This document shows, piece by piece, positions 15,197-25,147 of a stretch of DNA of 52,756 nucleotides (positions are counted from its first letter, which is position 1; the number at the start of each line of letters is the position of its first letter). Origin of the DNA: UBA1783 sp033808805 (GTDB lineage Bacteria; Bacillota_I; Bacilli_A; Erysipelotrichales; Erysipelotrichaceae); NCBI GenBank assembly GCA_033808805.1, contig JAPXMY010000012.1, positions 1 to 52,756 of the forward strand, read 5' to 3'. Position numbers and translations under genes: made by a program. Under the pieces are notes generated by a model that was not told where the DNA came from, did not search any database, and saw only the letters and a program-made list of their open reading frames with translations.

Positions 15197-16904
15197 AGTT
15201 TGCCTCCTTAATTTGAGATTTGTAAATCTCCTGATAAAGAGCATTGTTTTTCAGCAGGTTTTCATGACTGTCATTACCGACCAGTTTTCCATCATCCAGT
15301 AAAAGAATCTGGTCACAATGAGCAATAGAAGAGACTCTTTGAGAAATAATGATAACTGTTGGATCATAGTCTAAAGAATTGATGGTTTGTCTCAGCTTCT
15401 TTTCGGTGCCATAATCTAAAGCACTGAAGCTGTCATCCAAAATAAGAATTTCACTTTTGGAAATTAAAGCTCTGGCAATAGTCAGTCTTTGCTTTTGACC
15501 GCCAGAGAAGTTTGAACCGTTTGGTAAAACAACAGTATCCAGGCCATCCTTCTGATAAAGGAAATCACACTGAGCCAGTTTTAAAACAAGATGCATGTCA
15601 TCTTTACTGGCTTCATCATCACCCCATAAGAGATTGCTTTTAACGGTTCCCTTAAAAAGAGTAGCTTTTTGTGGAACCAGTGCGATAAGTCTGCTGAGAG
15701 TTTTCTTGATATAATCAGTTATGTTATTGTTGCCTATTTTGATTACTCCCTTTGTTGGCTGATAAAAATTACAAAGCAGATTAATCAAGGTACTTTTCCC
15801 TGAACCGGTAGGACCGATTATGCCGACCTTGTTTCCTTTTCTTATGTTAAAAGATAAATCAGACAAAGACTCATGAGCACTGCCATAAAATCTAAATGAA
15901 ACATCTTCAAAGGAAATGATAATATCACTATCCGTAATCTGTTCAATAGTTCCAGTATCTTTTTGAGTTTCAATAGCTAAGATGTTTTCAATTCTTTTTA
16001 AAGAAGCTAAAGCCTTGGTAATCTGAATGGTCAGGTTAGCCATCTTGATGAGTTCGATTAGAATTTGAGACATATAGTTATATAAGGCTAAAACCTGTCC
16101 TGAAGACAAGGTGCCAATATTTACCTTTATTGCTCCTTGCTGGATTACCAATATAATGCCGAAGTTAATAATCAGATAGGTAAAAGGATTTAATAAAGCG
16201 GTAATTTTTCCAACCAGAAGCTGAGCAGCAGTCAGTTCACTATTGGTTTTCCTAAAGCCTTCTTTTTCTTTGTTTTGCTGGTTAAAAGCACGAAGAACTC
16301 TGACCCCAGTCAAGTTTTCTCTGGTCAAATTCAGTACATTATCAAGTTTATCCTGTACCTTCTGATATAAGGGTATTGAAAAAAGCATAATTGAAAAGAC
16401 AATTAAGAGTAAAATGATAATAATATATAAGAAAGTCAAAGAAATCTGTCTATCGATACTGATAGCCATTATAAAAGCACCAAAAACAATAATCGGTGAT
16501 CTTAAAAGTAGTCTTAAAGCTAAATTCAAACCGTTTTGAATTTGGGTGATATCGTGAGTTAAATTTGTGATCAAGGTTGAAGAGGACTGTTTTTCAAACT
16601 GTTCAAAAGATAATGACTGTATGTGTCTGAAACTATGCTCTCTTAAATCACCAGAATAATTAACAGCAACTTTAGCTGAGAAATACTGAGCGACAAAAGT
16701 ACAGCTAAAGCCTGCTATCGCAAAAAGAAACAATAATCCAGCACGGCTGAAAATAAAACTGCTATCCTGATTGACAATTCCAATATCCACAATTTGAGCC
16801 ACGACCAAAGGAACTAAAAGTTCAAACATGGCTTCCAACATTTTAAATAAAGGAGCTATTAATGATTGAAGGGTATACTTTTTGTAAAATTGCAATGTCT
16901 TCAT
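15189..16904 (-). CDS. ABC exporter half-transporter, subunit A
   Basis: This 571-aa exporter half has membrane helices in the first 310 residues and an ATPase domain with Walker A GPTGSGKST, signature NFSGGQKQR and Walker B LILDDSFS. The catalytic glutamate after Walker B is aspartate here, whereas the partner keeps glutamate. This asymmetry, one degenerate and one competent ATP site, is a hallmark of heterodimeric exporters. The ribosome site is gggagg. It is the first gene of a leftward two-gene operon. Confidence 0.9.
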   Translation of the reverse strand: MKTLQFYKKYTLQSLIAPLFKMLEAMFELLVPLVVAQIVDIGIVNQDSSFIFSRAGLLFLFAIAGFSCTFVAQYFSAKVAVNYSGDLREHSFRHIQSLSFEQFEKQSSSTLITNLTHDITQIQNGLNLALRLLLRSPIIVFGAFIMAISIDRQISLTFLYIIIILLLIVFSIMLFSIPLYQKVQDKLDNVLNLTRENLTGVRVLRAFNQQNKEKEGFRKTNSELTAAQLLVGKITALLNPFTYLIINFGIILVIQQGAIKVNIGTLSSGQVLALYNYMSQILIELIKMANLTIQITKALASLKRIENILAIETQKDTGTIEQITDSDIIISFEDVSFRFYGSAHESLSDLSFNIRKGNKVGIIGPTGSGKSTLINLLCNFYQPTKGVIKIGNNNITDYIKKTLSRLIALVPQKATLFKGTVKSNLLWGDDEASKDDMHLVLKLAQCDFLYQKDGLDTVVLPNGSNFSGGQKQRLTIARALISKSEILILDDSFSALDYGTEKKLRQTINSLDYDPTVIIISQRVSSIAHCDQILLLDDGKLVGNDSHENLLKNNALYQEIYKSQIKEANYE

Positions 16905-17088
16905 AAATTAGCCTCCCATTTACTTATAACATAAAAAGATATATATTAAATATATAAGAATTATTTTAGATATACAATAAAAATATAGGAATCTATCAAT
17001 GAATTACAGGGAGAGACTATGTTTTATTGGTATTATCTTAAAATCTTGTTTGTTATATAATGAAGGTAAAGAAGGGAAGTTATAATTA

Positions 17089-18378
17089 ATGAAAAAAATC
17101 TTAGTAATAGTATTAAGCCTTTTATTAACTATAAGTTTTTTGGGCTGTACCAGCAATGACAATGAGGTCATTGATAAACCAGAAATAACAGAACTGACAG
17201 ACGATAAGGCATTAGAGTATGTTAAATCTATTTATGAAAATCCAGCTATAAATGATTGGATGGGGCCGGTAAAAGATTTGAAAAATCTGCTTGCAATGTT
17301 TAAATATGATGTCAAGATATTTAAGACCTTTATGGAAAAAGATGAGTTTGAAAAAAATGAAAATGGTAAATCTGGCTTTGCAGTGGAATCTCTACAGAAA
17401 AGAGTTGATGAGGTTTTTGGAAAAGGCAGGTTTGATGTGGCACAACTATTTGTCCAATATATAGAAGATGGCTATGTAATGTTTGAACCTAATCCACAAG
17501 CAATTGATTTACCTGAAATCAAGGCTTCCAAATATTCAATCTACGAATCGACTGATAAATATATCGTTATAGAAAGATCATCATCTTATGATACTGTTTA
17601 TGAAGGTGAAGTATATACCACAGAACTAAAGGATTTAATTGTTGTATATCCAACCGATGAGGGATTAAAACTGTGGGACTGTAAAAGAGGCTTGGCCAGT
17701 GCTAATCTACCTTTAGATTATTTGCCTGCTGGTGATAACTTTATCGATAATAATGAAACTGATGATGGCAGTTATTTCAGTACCGATTGGAAAGAGTTCG
17801 CTTTCATGCTGGATGGTGTGTTATATACTTTTCCATGGTCATTTGCCCAACTGGAGTCCCAGGGATGGGTTGCTGATATTGACCCAAATAGAGTTATCAG
17901 AGCACAGGATGTCAATACTTCCTACTATATTGAGATGACCAATGCTAAGTATGATGATTATTCATATGTAGATAAAGATTTCCTTTTGATAAATGTCCAG
18001 AATCGTTCTGGAGAAGATAAAACCATCAGAACCAGTCAGATTATTTTTATAAACTTCCACATTATGTCTGATTGGGAAAATAATAAGGTTATGTATAATC
18101 CTTACCAGCTGGTATTAGCCAATGGAATTACCTGGTTTGCGACAGAAGAAGAAATTGTTGCTGCCTATGGTCCAGTTGCTGAAGGATTCAGAAGAGTAAA
18201 AAGTGAAGAATTTGGTTCAGAATTTGATCCTGAAAATGATTTTGAAGCTATAACTCTCTCATATCCTTTCAAAAATGAAACAGAAGATGGTTGGCTGATG
18301 CTTACTCTTAGAGAAGATATAGGTTTGTGCTCAATATCTTTTCATAGAAGTCCAATAAATTTTGAGAATATAGATTAA
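17089..18378 (+). CDS. Lipoprotein with extra N-terminal domain, paralog 1
   Basis: This 429-aa secreted lipoprotein has a lipobox ending FLGC at C20. The C-terminal half (about 230-425) is homologous to the next three genes: WKEFAFMLDGVLYTFPWSF, then GITWFATEEEIVAAYGPVAEG. The N-terminal half (about 25-220) is unique to this copy. A gaaggga site precedes the ATG. It is the first of four tandem paralogs. Function is unknown; the extracellular anchor suggests ligand binding or interaction with other surface proteins. Confidence 0.78.
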   Translation: MKKILVIVLSLLLTISFLGCTSNDNEVIDKPEITELTDDKALEYVKSIYENPAINDWMGPVKDLKNLLAMFKYDVKIFKTFMEKDEFEKNENGKSGFAVESLQKRVDEVFGKGRFDVAQLFVQYIEDGYVMFEPNPQAIDLPEIKASKYSIYESTDKYIVIERSSSYDTVYEGEVYTTELKDLIVVYPTDEGLKLWDCKRGLASANLPLDYLPAGDNFIDNNETDDGSYFSTDWKEFAFMLDGVLYTFPWSFAQLESQGWVADIDPNRVIRAQDVNTSYYIEMTNAKYDDYSYVDKDFLLINVQNRSGEDKTIRTSQIIFINFHIMSDWENNKVMYNPYQLVLANGITWFATEEEIVAAYGPVAEGFRRVKSEEFGSEFDPENDFEAITLSYPFKNETEDGWLMLTLREDIGLCSISFHRSPINFENID

Positions 18379-18462
18379 CAGATAATTAAAGATAGAAAGA
18401 ATTGATATAAATAAACTTGATAATTTTAAATATAATTATTTATATAGAAAGGAATTTGAAAG

Positions 18463-19065
18463 ATGAAAAAATTATTGGTAGTTTTGTTGGCTGTATTGTT
18501 AATGACAGCTTTAGTGGGCTGTGATAAAGAAGACATCAGCGATAATTGGGTAGATATGGAATTCAAATTGGGAAATAAAAAATATAGTCTACCATGTTCT
18601 TTCCAAGACTTCAGTAAAAATGGCTGGTTGTTAGAAGAAAGTTATGAATTACAGCCTGCTGATTATACAATAGACATGTACGAAGTTTGGAACAAGGATT
18701 TTTATGATCAGGGAAGAGATTTATATGCCTTTATTTTAATGGATTTTGAAAATTATGGCGATAAAGCTCAGGATATCAAAGATTGTCATGTCTATTGGGT
18801 AGCTTTTTCTACAATCTATGATGATGAAAAAATTAGTAATGGCTATGAGATTGAACTGGCCAAAAAAATCAAGTGGGGTAGTACAGAAGAGGAAATTGTT
18901 GCTGCCTATGGTCCTGTAGAAGAAGGAAATAGAGAAGCTTATGAAGGTGGATATATTATACTGGTATACGAAAATACTACTAAAAACATGTATTCAAGAA
19001 TGGTTCTTTATCTTTTAGATGATGGAGGACTGTATAGTGTCATACTTTCAAAATATCCAGAATAG
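18463..19065 (+). CDS. Lipoprotein, paralog 2
   Basis: This 200-aa lipoprotein (lipobox LVGC, C20) has the family blocks WVDMEFKLGNKKYSLPCSF and KIKWGSTEEEIVAAYGPVEEG. It lacks the long N-terminal domain of paralog 1, which shows the shared unit is about 180 residues. An agaaagg site precedes the start. It is closest to paralog 3. Confidence 0.78.
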   Translation: MKKLLVVLLAVLLMTALVGCDKEDISDNWVDMEFKLGNKKYSLPCSFQDFSKNGWLLEESYELQPADYTIDMYEVWNKDFYDQGRDLYAFILMDFENYGDKAQDIKDCHVYWVAFSTIYDDEKISNGYEIELAKKIKWGSTEEEIVAAYGPVEEGNREAYEGGYIILVYENTTKNMYSRMVLYLLDDGGLYSVILSKYPE

Positions 19066-19089
19066 ACAAATTAAAGAAAGGTGATGGTA

Positions 19090-19749
19090 ATGAAAAAGAT
19101 AATAGTTTTTATAATTAGTTTATTATTGGTGTTAACTTTGACAGGATGTAAGGAAAAAATAACAGATAATGGAGACAATAATAAAACAAACGGAAATAAC
19201 ATCACCAAAGAATTCAGTATCAGTGATAATTGGACAGATCTGGAGTTTGTTTTAGGAAATGAAAAATACAGTTTTCCGCTTTTTTATAAAGATCTTAGCA
19301 GTAAAGGCTGGCAGTTAAAAGAAAATGAAGATTTACCTGCTAAAGAAAGTACGTTTAAAAATTACGAAATGTGGAATAGTGGTTTTTATGATGAAACATT
19401 GGATTTATATGCCTACATTTATGTAGACTTTCACAATTATGAAGATGAAACAAAGAAAATCAGAGATTGCCCTGTCTGGTCAATTGCCTGTTATAGAATC
19501 GTTGAAGAAATCAGTGCTATGGGTTATGAAATCAGGCTGGCCAAAGGCATCAGATGGGGCAGCACTGAGGAAGAAATTTTAGCTGCCTATGGTCCGGTGG
19601 AAGAAGGTTATAGAATTGAAAGTGGAGAAATTGGCTGCATCTTGGTTTACTATACTCCAATTGAAAATATGATGATCCAGATGAACCTGCATATTGATTA
19701 TGAGATTGGATTATTTATGGCTGAGCTAATGCAATATCCACTGGAATAA
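19090..19749 (+). CDS. Lipoprotein, paralog 3
   Basis: This 219-aa lipoprotein (lipobox LTGC, C20) has an Asn/Lys-rich linker after the anchor, then WTDLEFVLGNEKYSFPLFY and GIRWGSTEEEILAAYGPVEEG. I chose ATG 19090 because gaaaggtg precedes it and because residue 20 is then the lipid cysteine, as in all its paralogs; GTG or ATG codons a few bases earlier are alternatives. Confidence 0.77.
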   Translation: MKKIIVFIISLLLVLTLTGCKEKITDNGDNNKTNGNNITKEFSISDNWTDLEFVLGNEKYSFPLFYKDLSSKGWQLKENEDLPAKESTFKNYEMWNSGFYDETLDLYAYIYVDFHNYEDETKKIRDCPVWSIACYRIVEEISAMGYEIRLAKGIRWGSTEEEILAAYGPVEEGYRIESGEIGCILVYYTPIENMMIQMNLHIDYEIGLFMAELMQYPLE

Positions 19750-19762
19750 AGGAGAAAAAAAT

Positions 19763-20428
19763 ATGAAAAAGATATTACTGACAATATTGAGCTTTTTGCT
19801 TTTGTTGAGTCTATCAGGCTGCAATAAAAAAACAACAACTGGTATGACCAGCAAAGACTGGAAAGATTTTGAGTTTGAATTGGATGGAGTGGTTTATAAA
19901 AATCCTTGGTCATTTGATGATTTCGCAGCTAATGGCTGGAGAATCATGGATGATGCAAATGATAATATAGATCCTGATAGTAATGGTGCTCAATTATATA
20001 TTATGATCAATGATAATCATTATGATAAAAAACATGATTATTATCCTTTTATCACAATTCAGTTCGATAACAGAACCGATGAAATTAAAAAGATGAAAGA
20101 CTGTGACATCATGAGACTGAGTTTTCAAAATCTTCCGCCTGAGTTAAATTTCGGCGTTGATATGACTGCTGTCAACTATGAACTGGTATTAGCCAAGGGT
20201 ATCAGCTGGGGAGCAACTGAAGCAGAAGTAATTGCTGCCTATGGTGATGTGGAAGCTGATTTCAAAGTCCAGCGAGAGGATATAAAAGTAATACAATACT
20301 ATACTTTAAGTGAAGAAAGTCTTTTATCTGTTATGCATCTGGTTTTTTATAAAGATGCGTTATATTCTGTGAATCTTCACAGATATTATGTCTATGATGG
20401 TTATGAGCATCAAGGTGTTCAGCGCTAA
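19763..20428 (+). CDS. Lipoprotein, paralog 4
   Basis: This 221-aa lipoprotein (lipobox LSGC, C20) has WKDFEFELDGVVYKNPWSF, closer to paralog 1 in that block, and GISWGATEAEVIAAYGDVEAD. It begins 13 bp after paralog 3, with aaggag upstream. The LysR regulator starts 11 bp after its stop, so they may share a transcript. Confidence 0.77.
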   Translation: MKKILLTILSFLLLLSLSGCNKKTTTGMTSKDWKDFEFELDGVVYKNPWSFDDFAANGWRIMDDANDNIDPDSNGAQLYIMINDNHYDKKHDYYPFITIQFDNRTDEIKKMKDCDIMRLSFQNLPPELNFGVDMTAVNYELVLAKGISWGATEAEVIAAYGDVEADFKVQREDIKVIQYYTLSEESLLSVMHLVFYKDALYSVNLHRYYVYDGYEHQGVQR

Positions 20429-20439
20429 GGTAAAACGAT

Positions 20440-21285
20440 ATGGATGTTAAACAGTTAAATTATTTTTTAACGATAGCTCAGGAAGGTTCAATTTCCGCAG
20501 CTGCTAGAAAATTATATATGTCTCAGCCACCACTTAGTGCCCAGATGAAACTATTGGAAGAGGAATTGGGTTGCAGTTTATTTGTGCGTGGTTCTAAAAA
20601 TATCACCCTGACTGAGGAAGGCAAGATTTTATATCAAAGAGCTGAGAGTATTTTAAACCAGATAAAATCAACAACCTTTGAAATCAAAGAAGCCAGTCGT
20701 TTTGAAGTGATAAGAATAGGGGTAATATCTTCCATAGTTGAAGAAGTTTCCAAACTATTATCATCTTTTCATCTGGAAAACGATAAGGTGATTTATGAAA
20801 TAACTGAAGCCAACACTTATCGTCTTTTGGAACTTTTGAAAGATGGAACAATCAGTGTGGCTTTTGTCAGGGAACCATATCCAAATGGAGGTTTTAAACA
20901 GATTAAGCTGTTTGAAGATAAACTGGTAGCTGTAGGAAAAAATCTGCCTGAAACTTTAGATTTGACTTATCTGTCCGAAAAACCATTAGTTTTATATCGT
21001 CGCTGGATTGAAGTTATCAGAGGACAGTTTGACAGTATTGACATACCGTTTGATTATATCTGTTTAAATGATGATGCCAGAACAACGATCTCGCTGGTCA
21101 AAAATGGTTTAGGTATTGGCCTTGTTCCACTTAGCAGTGTCAGCAACAATACCGAACTACAGGTTAGAAATGTAATTGACAGCACTGTAGCCACTTCAGT
21201 CAATATGGTCTATCTGCCTAACAGCTACAAAACCGCCAGCTGCATTAAATTGATTAAATATATTGAAGAAAAAGTTAAAAAGTAG
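20440..21285 (+). CDS. LysR family transcriptional regulator
   Basis: This 281-aa regulator has an N-terminal winged HTH (MDVKQLNYFLTIAQEGSISA, then AARKLYMSQPPLSAQMKLLE) and a periplasmic-binding-fold effector domain. It is slightly short for the family but complete. LysR proteins usually control a neighbouring operon in response to a small molecule. Here the neighbours are the lipoproteins upstream and the ECF transporter downstream. The start has only a weak taagg site. Its effector is unknown. Confidence 0.88.
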   Translation: MDVKQLNYFLTIAQEGSISAAARKLYMSQPPLSAQMKLLEEELGCSLFVRGSKNITLTEEGKILYQRAESILNQIKSTTFEIKEASRFEVIRIGVISSIVEEVSKLLSSFHLENDKVIYEITEANTYRLLELLKDGTISVAFVREPYPNGGFKQIKLFEDKLVAVGKNLPETLDLTYLSEKPLVLYRRWIEVIRGQFDSIDIPFDYICLNDDARTTISLVKNGLGIGLVPLSSVSNNTELQVRNVIDSTVATSVNMVYLPNSYKTASCIKLIKYIEEKVKK

Positions 21286-21339
21286 GATAATGATTTTGTG
21301 AAACATTGCATCTTTTAAAGAGTGATAGGAGTATACGAA

Positions 21340-21963
21340 ATGGAAAACAGAAATAAAACATACAAAATGGCAATATTAGCCTTGTTTATTGCCATTGAAA
21401 TTGTACTGGTATCAACCCCTTTGGGTATCATCCCAATTGGACCGATACAAATCACAACAATGCATATCCCAGTAATTTTAGCTGCTATTTTATTAGGAAC
21501 AAAACAGGGAGCTATTCTGGGTTTGGTCTTTGGATTGGCAAGTACTATTTACGCTGTAGCAGTTCCTTCGCCAGCATCATTATTTTTTACTCCCTTTTAT
21601 TCAATTGGAGAATTCAGTGGTAATTTCTTCAGTTTGGTAATTGCGATAGTACCAAGAGTGCTTTTAGGGATAATTGCTGGTGTTCTATATGACTTATTTA
21701 TTAAGGTTAAACTTTCAAAAGGATTATCGATTATCATTTCTTCTGTAGCAGCTACAGTTATGCACACAGTTATGGTAATGTCAATGATTTATATCTTTTT
21801 TGGAAAACAATATAGTGAACTTTTTAATGTGCAGCTAAGCGGGTTAATGGTATTTGTGTGGTTAACTTTAGCCACAAATGGTTTTTATGAAGCCCTGTTT
21901 GCTGGTTTTTTAAATTGGCCAATAGTAAGAACGCTTCAAAAAGTAATAAGGGAGGAAAAGTAA
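21340..21963 (+). CDS. ECF transporter S component, probably pantothenate
   Basis: This 207-aa membrane protein has about six helices typical of energy-coupling factor S components (LALFIAIEIVLVSTPLGIIP, IQITTMHIPVILAAILLG and later GFYEALFAG). It is the substrate-binding subunit; the ECF ATPases and T component are not in the window. It sits directly before a pantothenate kinase gene (3 bp gap), so pantothenate is the likely substrate by context. I chose ATG 21340 with a taggag site; the frame is open further up. Confidence 0.78.
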   Translation: MENRNKTYKMAILALFIAIEIVLVSTPLGIIPIGPIQITTMHIPVILAAILLGTKQGAILGLVFGLASTIYAVAVPSPASLFFTPFYSIGEFSGNFFSLVIAIVPRVLLGIIAGVLYDLFIKVKLSKGLSIIISSVAATVMHTVMVMSMIYIFFGKQYSELFNVQLSGLMVFVWLTLATNGFYEALFAGFLNWPIVRTLQKVIREEK

Positions 21964-21965
21964 GA

Positions 21966-22730
21966 ATGCTGCTTACAATTGATGTTGGAAATACCAATAT
22001 TTCCTGTGGAATATTTGATAGGGAAAAGTTAATTACAACTTTTCGTTTTATCACCAAACAGGTAAGAACAAGTGATGAACTGGCTTTGCAGATTCATTCA
22101 ATTTTAGAAGTAAGAGGAATTTATGAAAGTCAGATAACAGATGTAGTGTTAGCTTCGGTAGTTCCTAATATCAATAACGATATGATAAGTGCCATCAAAC
22201 AGCTGTTTGATGTTGAACCGCTGATGGTTGCAGCAGGAATTAAAACAGGATTACAGATCTGCATTGATGATCCAAAAAGCTGTGGGGCTGATTTAATTGC
22301 CGTAGCAGTGGCTGGATATAATCGATATGATGGTGAATGTATGATTGTTGATTTTGGCACAGCAACCAAATTCTTATATGTTGATAATAAGGGAAGATTT
22401 CAATATGGTATTATTTCACCAGGTTTAGAAATCTATGCCAACAGTTTATGGCAAATGACAGCTCAACTTCCACAGGTTCAGCTCAAAAAGCCGGAAACAA
22501 TCCTGGCTAAGAATACTGTTCACAGTATGCAGGCGGGTATTGTGTATGGCTATATTGGATTAACAGAAGGTATTATCATGCAGATTAAAAAAGAAATAGG
22601 TCATGATTTTCCTATTATAGCTACTGGTGGTCTGGGAAGATACATCTATCCTGAAACAGATGTATTTGATGAATATGATCCAGATTTAGCTTACTATGGC
22701 TTGAAATTAATTTATGAAAAAAACAGGTAG
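21966..22730 (+). CDS. coaX: Type III pantothenate kinase
   Basis: This 254-aa enzyme makes 4'-phosphopantothenate, the first step to coenzyme A. DVGNTNISCG at the N-terminus, DFGTATKF and GIISPGLEI in the middle, and ATGGLG near the end are the family's ASKHA-fold motifs. ATG 21966 has gggagg in front; the open frame runs upstream without a site. It follows the ECF S gene closely, which supports co-regulated uptake and phosphorylation. Confidence 0.94.
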   Translation: MLLTIDVGNTNISCGIFDREKLITTFRFITKQVRTSDELALQIHSILEVRGIYESQITDVVLASVVPNINNDMISAIKQLFDVEPLMVAAGIKTGLQICIDDPKSCGADLIAVAVAGYNRYDGECMIVDFGTATKFLYVDNKGRFQYGIISPGLEIYANSLWQMTAQLPQVQLKKPETILAKNTVHSMQAGIVYGYIGLTEGIIMQIKKEIGHDFPIIATGGLGRYIYPETDVFDEYDPDLAYYGLKLIYEKNR

Positions 22731-22736
22731 GAAAAA

Positions 22737-24326
22737 ATGAAAAAGATTAAAGATTTTTTTACTCAACTAATAAACAGATTTTTAGAAAGTATTAAAAGAT
22801 TTCTATTATCTAATATCTTTCTGGCAGTTATTGCTTCAGCGACAATATTTTGTATCATCACTGAAAGCTTTGATGATCCATATGCTTATTTAGTAATGGC
22901 CAGTACTTTAGGAGGGTTAACTTCCCTGGCATTAACTTTGGCCACTGAAAAGTATAATTTTAATAAAGGGAACATTCTTAATGTTGCTATTTCACTGGCG
23001 GTTGCCGTTATCAGCTATACAATATTATATTTTTATAGCGATAATAATTATGTGGTTTTAGCTTACTCTGGTCTAATAGTAGTTGCGTTATGTGTCAGCT
23101 TCTATCTGCTATATTTTATTGAAGATAACAAGAAATTATTTGCGGTGATGGTAAGCAGTTTGCTTTACTGCTATGTGATGGTTACGACTATTGTAGCTGG
23201 TCTATCAGTCTGTTTGCTGGCTTTTGAGTATCTGATTTATAGATTCGAAAATTTTGAAAAATTGTATCTGATTATTGCAGCAATTTTCGAAATATTTGTG
23301 GTTAACTCGTTGTTTCTATCATATATTCCAACCAGGGAAGAAAAACTATCAATCACGAAAACTTATGAAAACATTCTGCACAAGGCATCATTAATAGTTT
23401 ATTATCTGCTGATTGTAATTTTATATGTCTATTTAGTTAAAGTACTGATTACCTTTGAAATGCCAATAAATAAAATTAACTGGTTTGCCTCATTTGCCAT
23501 GTTGTTTTATTGTCTTTTCTATTTGAGTTGTCAGGATAATGAAAAAGGTTTAGCTCTTTTCCATGTTAAATATGGTGGAATGGTGATGATACCAATTTTT
23601 CTGATGCAGGGATATGCTTTATTTTTAAGAATCAGTGCTTATGGTCTGACGACTCCAAGATATTTGTCAATTATGTTTAATCTTATCGGCTTGGCTTTTG
23701 TGGTTTCTTCCTTTTTCAAAAAGGGACCAAGACATGTGTTTCTGTTTATGGCAGCAATTGTAACCATACTAAGTATTGGACCATTAAATATGCTTGATGT
23801 ACCATTTTATTCTCAGACTAGCAGAATGGAAAAGATACTTCTTAAAAATAACATGCTGGAAGATAAAACAATTATCGCCAATCCAGATATTTCGGAGGAA
23901 GATAAACAGGAAATCAGAGCAATATATTATTATCTAAAATATCCTGCCAGTAACAAAGAAAACTATATAACCGAAATTACTGATGATGAATTTGAGAAAG
24001 TGTTTGGTTTCAGCCAATATGATTCCAATAATGTCAATAAAGATAACAAATATTGTAGTTATAGTAATCCTAATACTATTATTGATGTTGAAGGATACAA
24101 ATCAATAGAATATTTGGGGTATTTTGACAGTGTTGAAGTTGATGGATATAATATTGAAGATTATTTATGGAGTCTATACAATGAATATGGTGCCTCATAC
24201 AGAACGGAGTTAATCTATCAGGCAATAGATGGAACCCAAATAATCTTTAATAATATTGATTTTACAATAAAGGATGAAACAAAGATAACAGATGTATATT
24301 TCAGCTGTTTTATATTAAGAAAGTAG
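22737..24326 (+). CDS. DUF4153-like multi-pass membrane protein
   Basis: This 529-aa protein has about ten hydrophobic segments in residues 25-370 (for example IFLAVIASATIFCI and LAVAVISYTILYFY) and an external C-terminal domain of about 150 residues. The YGLTTPRYLS segment matches what I recall of DUF4153 proteins. Function is unknown. It overlaps no neighbour, starts 6 bp after coaX, and is followed 8 bp later by rpiB. Confidence 0.72.
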   Translation: MKKIKDFFTQLINRFLESIKRFLLSNIFLAVIASATIFCIITESFDDPYAYLVMASTLGGLTSLALTLATEKYNFNKGNILNVAISLAVAVISYTILYFYSDNNYVVLAYSGLIVVALCVSFYLLYFIEDNKKLFAVMVSSLLYCYVMVTTIVAGLSVCLLAFEYLIYRFENFEKLYLIIAAIFEIFVVNSLFLSYIPTREEKLSITKTYENILHKASLIVYYLLIVILYVYLVKVLITFEMPINKINWFASFAMLFYCLFYLSCQDNEKGLALFHVKYGGMVMIPIFLMQGYALFLRISAYGLTTPRYLSIMFNLIGLAFVVSSFFKKGPRHVFLFMAAIVTILSIGPLNMLDVPFYSQTSRMEKILLKNNMLEDKTIIANPDISEEDKQEIRAIYYYLKYPASNKENYITEITDDEFEKVFGFSQYDSNNVNKDNKYCSYSNPNTIIDVEGYKSIEYLGYFDSVEVDGYNIEDYLWSLYNEYGASYRTELIYQAIDGTQIIFNNIDFTIKDETKITDVYFSCFILRK

Positions 24327-24334
24327 GGAAGAAA

Positions 24335-24775
24335 ATGAAAATAGGAATTAGTAATGATCATACTGCGGTAGATGTAAAGTATGAAATAATCAAGCATTTA
24401 GAAGCTAAAGGATATGAAGTAGTGAATTATGGAACAGACACTACTGAAAGCTATGACTATCCAATTGCTGGCAAGGCTATCGGTGAAGCTGTAAGAGATA
24501 AAGAAGTGGATTGCGGTATTGCCATATGTGGTACTGGCATTGGAATTTCTTTAGCGGCAACCAAGGTTAAAGGTGTCAGAGCAGCCTGCGTATCAGAACC
24601 GGTAAGTGCAAAACTGACAAAGTCGCATAATGATGCCAATGTCATTTGTTTTGGCGCTAGAATTGTCGGTTTGGAGGTTGCCAAGGCTATTGTTGATGCC
24701 TGGCTGGAAACCCCATTTGATGGTGGTGAAAGACATAAAAGAAGAGTAAAAATGATTATGGACATTGAAAAATAA
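24335..24775 (+). CDS. rpiB: Ribose-5-phosphate isomerase B
   Basis: This 146-aa enzyme interconverts ribose 5-phosphate and ribulose 5-phosphate in the pentose phosphate pathway. The N-terminal ISNDHTAVD loop, the catalytic cysteine in ICGTGIGIS and the SHNDANVICFGAR block are conserved, and the length is standard. It follows the DUF4153-like gene by 8 bp and is the last gene of the coaX group. Confidence 0.95.
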   Translation: MKIGISNDHTAVDVKYEIIKHLEAKGYEVVNYGTDTTESYDYPIAGKAIGEAVRDKEVDCGIAICGTGIGISLAATKVKGVRAACVSEPVSAKLTKSHNDANVICFGARIVGLEVAKAIVDAWLETPFDGGERHKRRVKMIMDIEK

Positions 24776-24855
24776 GCTTTTTGTCAGATTTCTGCTAAAG
24801 ATTGTCAATAAAAGAATAAAAAAAGCTGAAAATCAGTGTTAAAATTAGTTTAATG

Positions 24856-24886
24856 AAGTGTTGGAACTCGTTTCAGCACTTTTTTA
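24856..24886 (+). terminator. Terminator after rpiB
   Basis: An 8-bp stem with one wobble pair (aagtgttg with cagcactt) is followed by T's. Confidence 0.65.
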
Positions 24887-24966
24887 AAGGTAAAAAGCTG
24901 CGAATTTTTAAAAAATAGTTGACTATCATCACTTTTCTTGATATTATTAACAAGCATTGAAGAAAT

Positions 24967-25043
24967 GGTCCGTTGGAGAAGCGGTTTAACTCACATGCCT
25001 TTCACGCATGCATACACGGGTTCGAATCCCGTACGGGCTACCA
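24967..25043 (+). tRNA. tRNA-Glu (TTC)
   Basis: The acceptor is ggtccgt/acgggct; the anticodon stem catgc/gcatg holds ctttcac (TTC); the T arm is acggg/cccgt; CCA is encoded. A TTGACT-N17-TATTAT promoter lies about 20 bp upstream and a terminator follows, so it is transcribed alone. Confidence 0.93.
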
Positions 25044-25052
25044 TAAACAGAC

Positions 25053-25079
25053 AAACTTCCTTAAGGGAAGTTTTTTTTG
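25053..25079 (+). terminator. Terminator after tRNA-Glu
   Basis: Aaacttcc pairs with ggaagttt, then an eight-base T-run. Confidence 0.88.
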
Positions 25080-25147
25080 TATAATAAAGACGATAAAATA
25101 GGAATATATTAAACATAATTGCTGCAGTTTAATATGGAGGTCTTTAT

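Noticed and set aside
16905..17088. Promoter between the ABC exporter and the lipoproteins
   Set aside because: A TATAAT is present at 17056-17061 but no -35 box lies at acceptable spacing, and the AT-rich sequence makes chance matches likely.
21286..21339. Riboswitch before the ECF transporter
   Set aside because: Only about 50 bp separate the genes, with no visible structure large enough.
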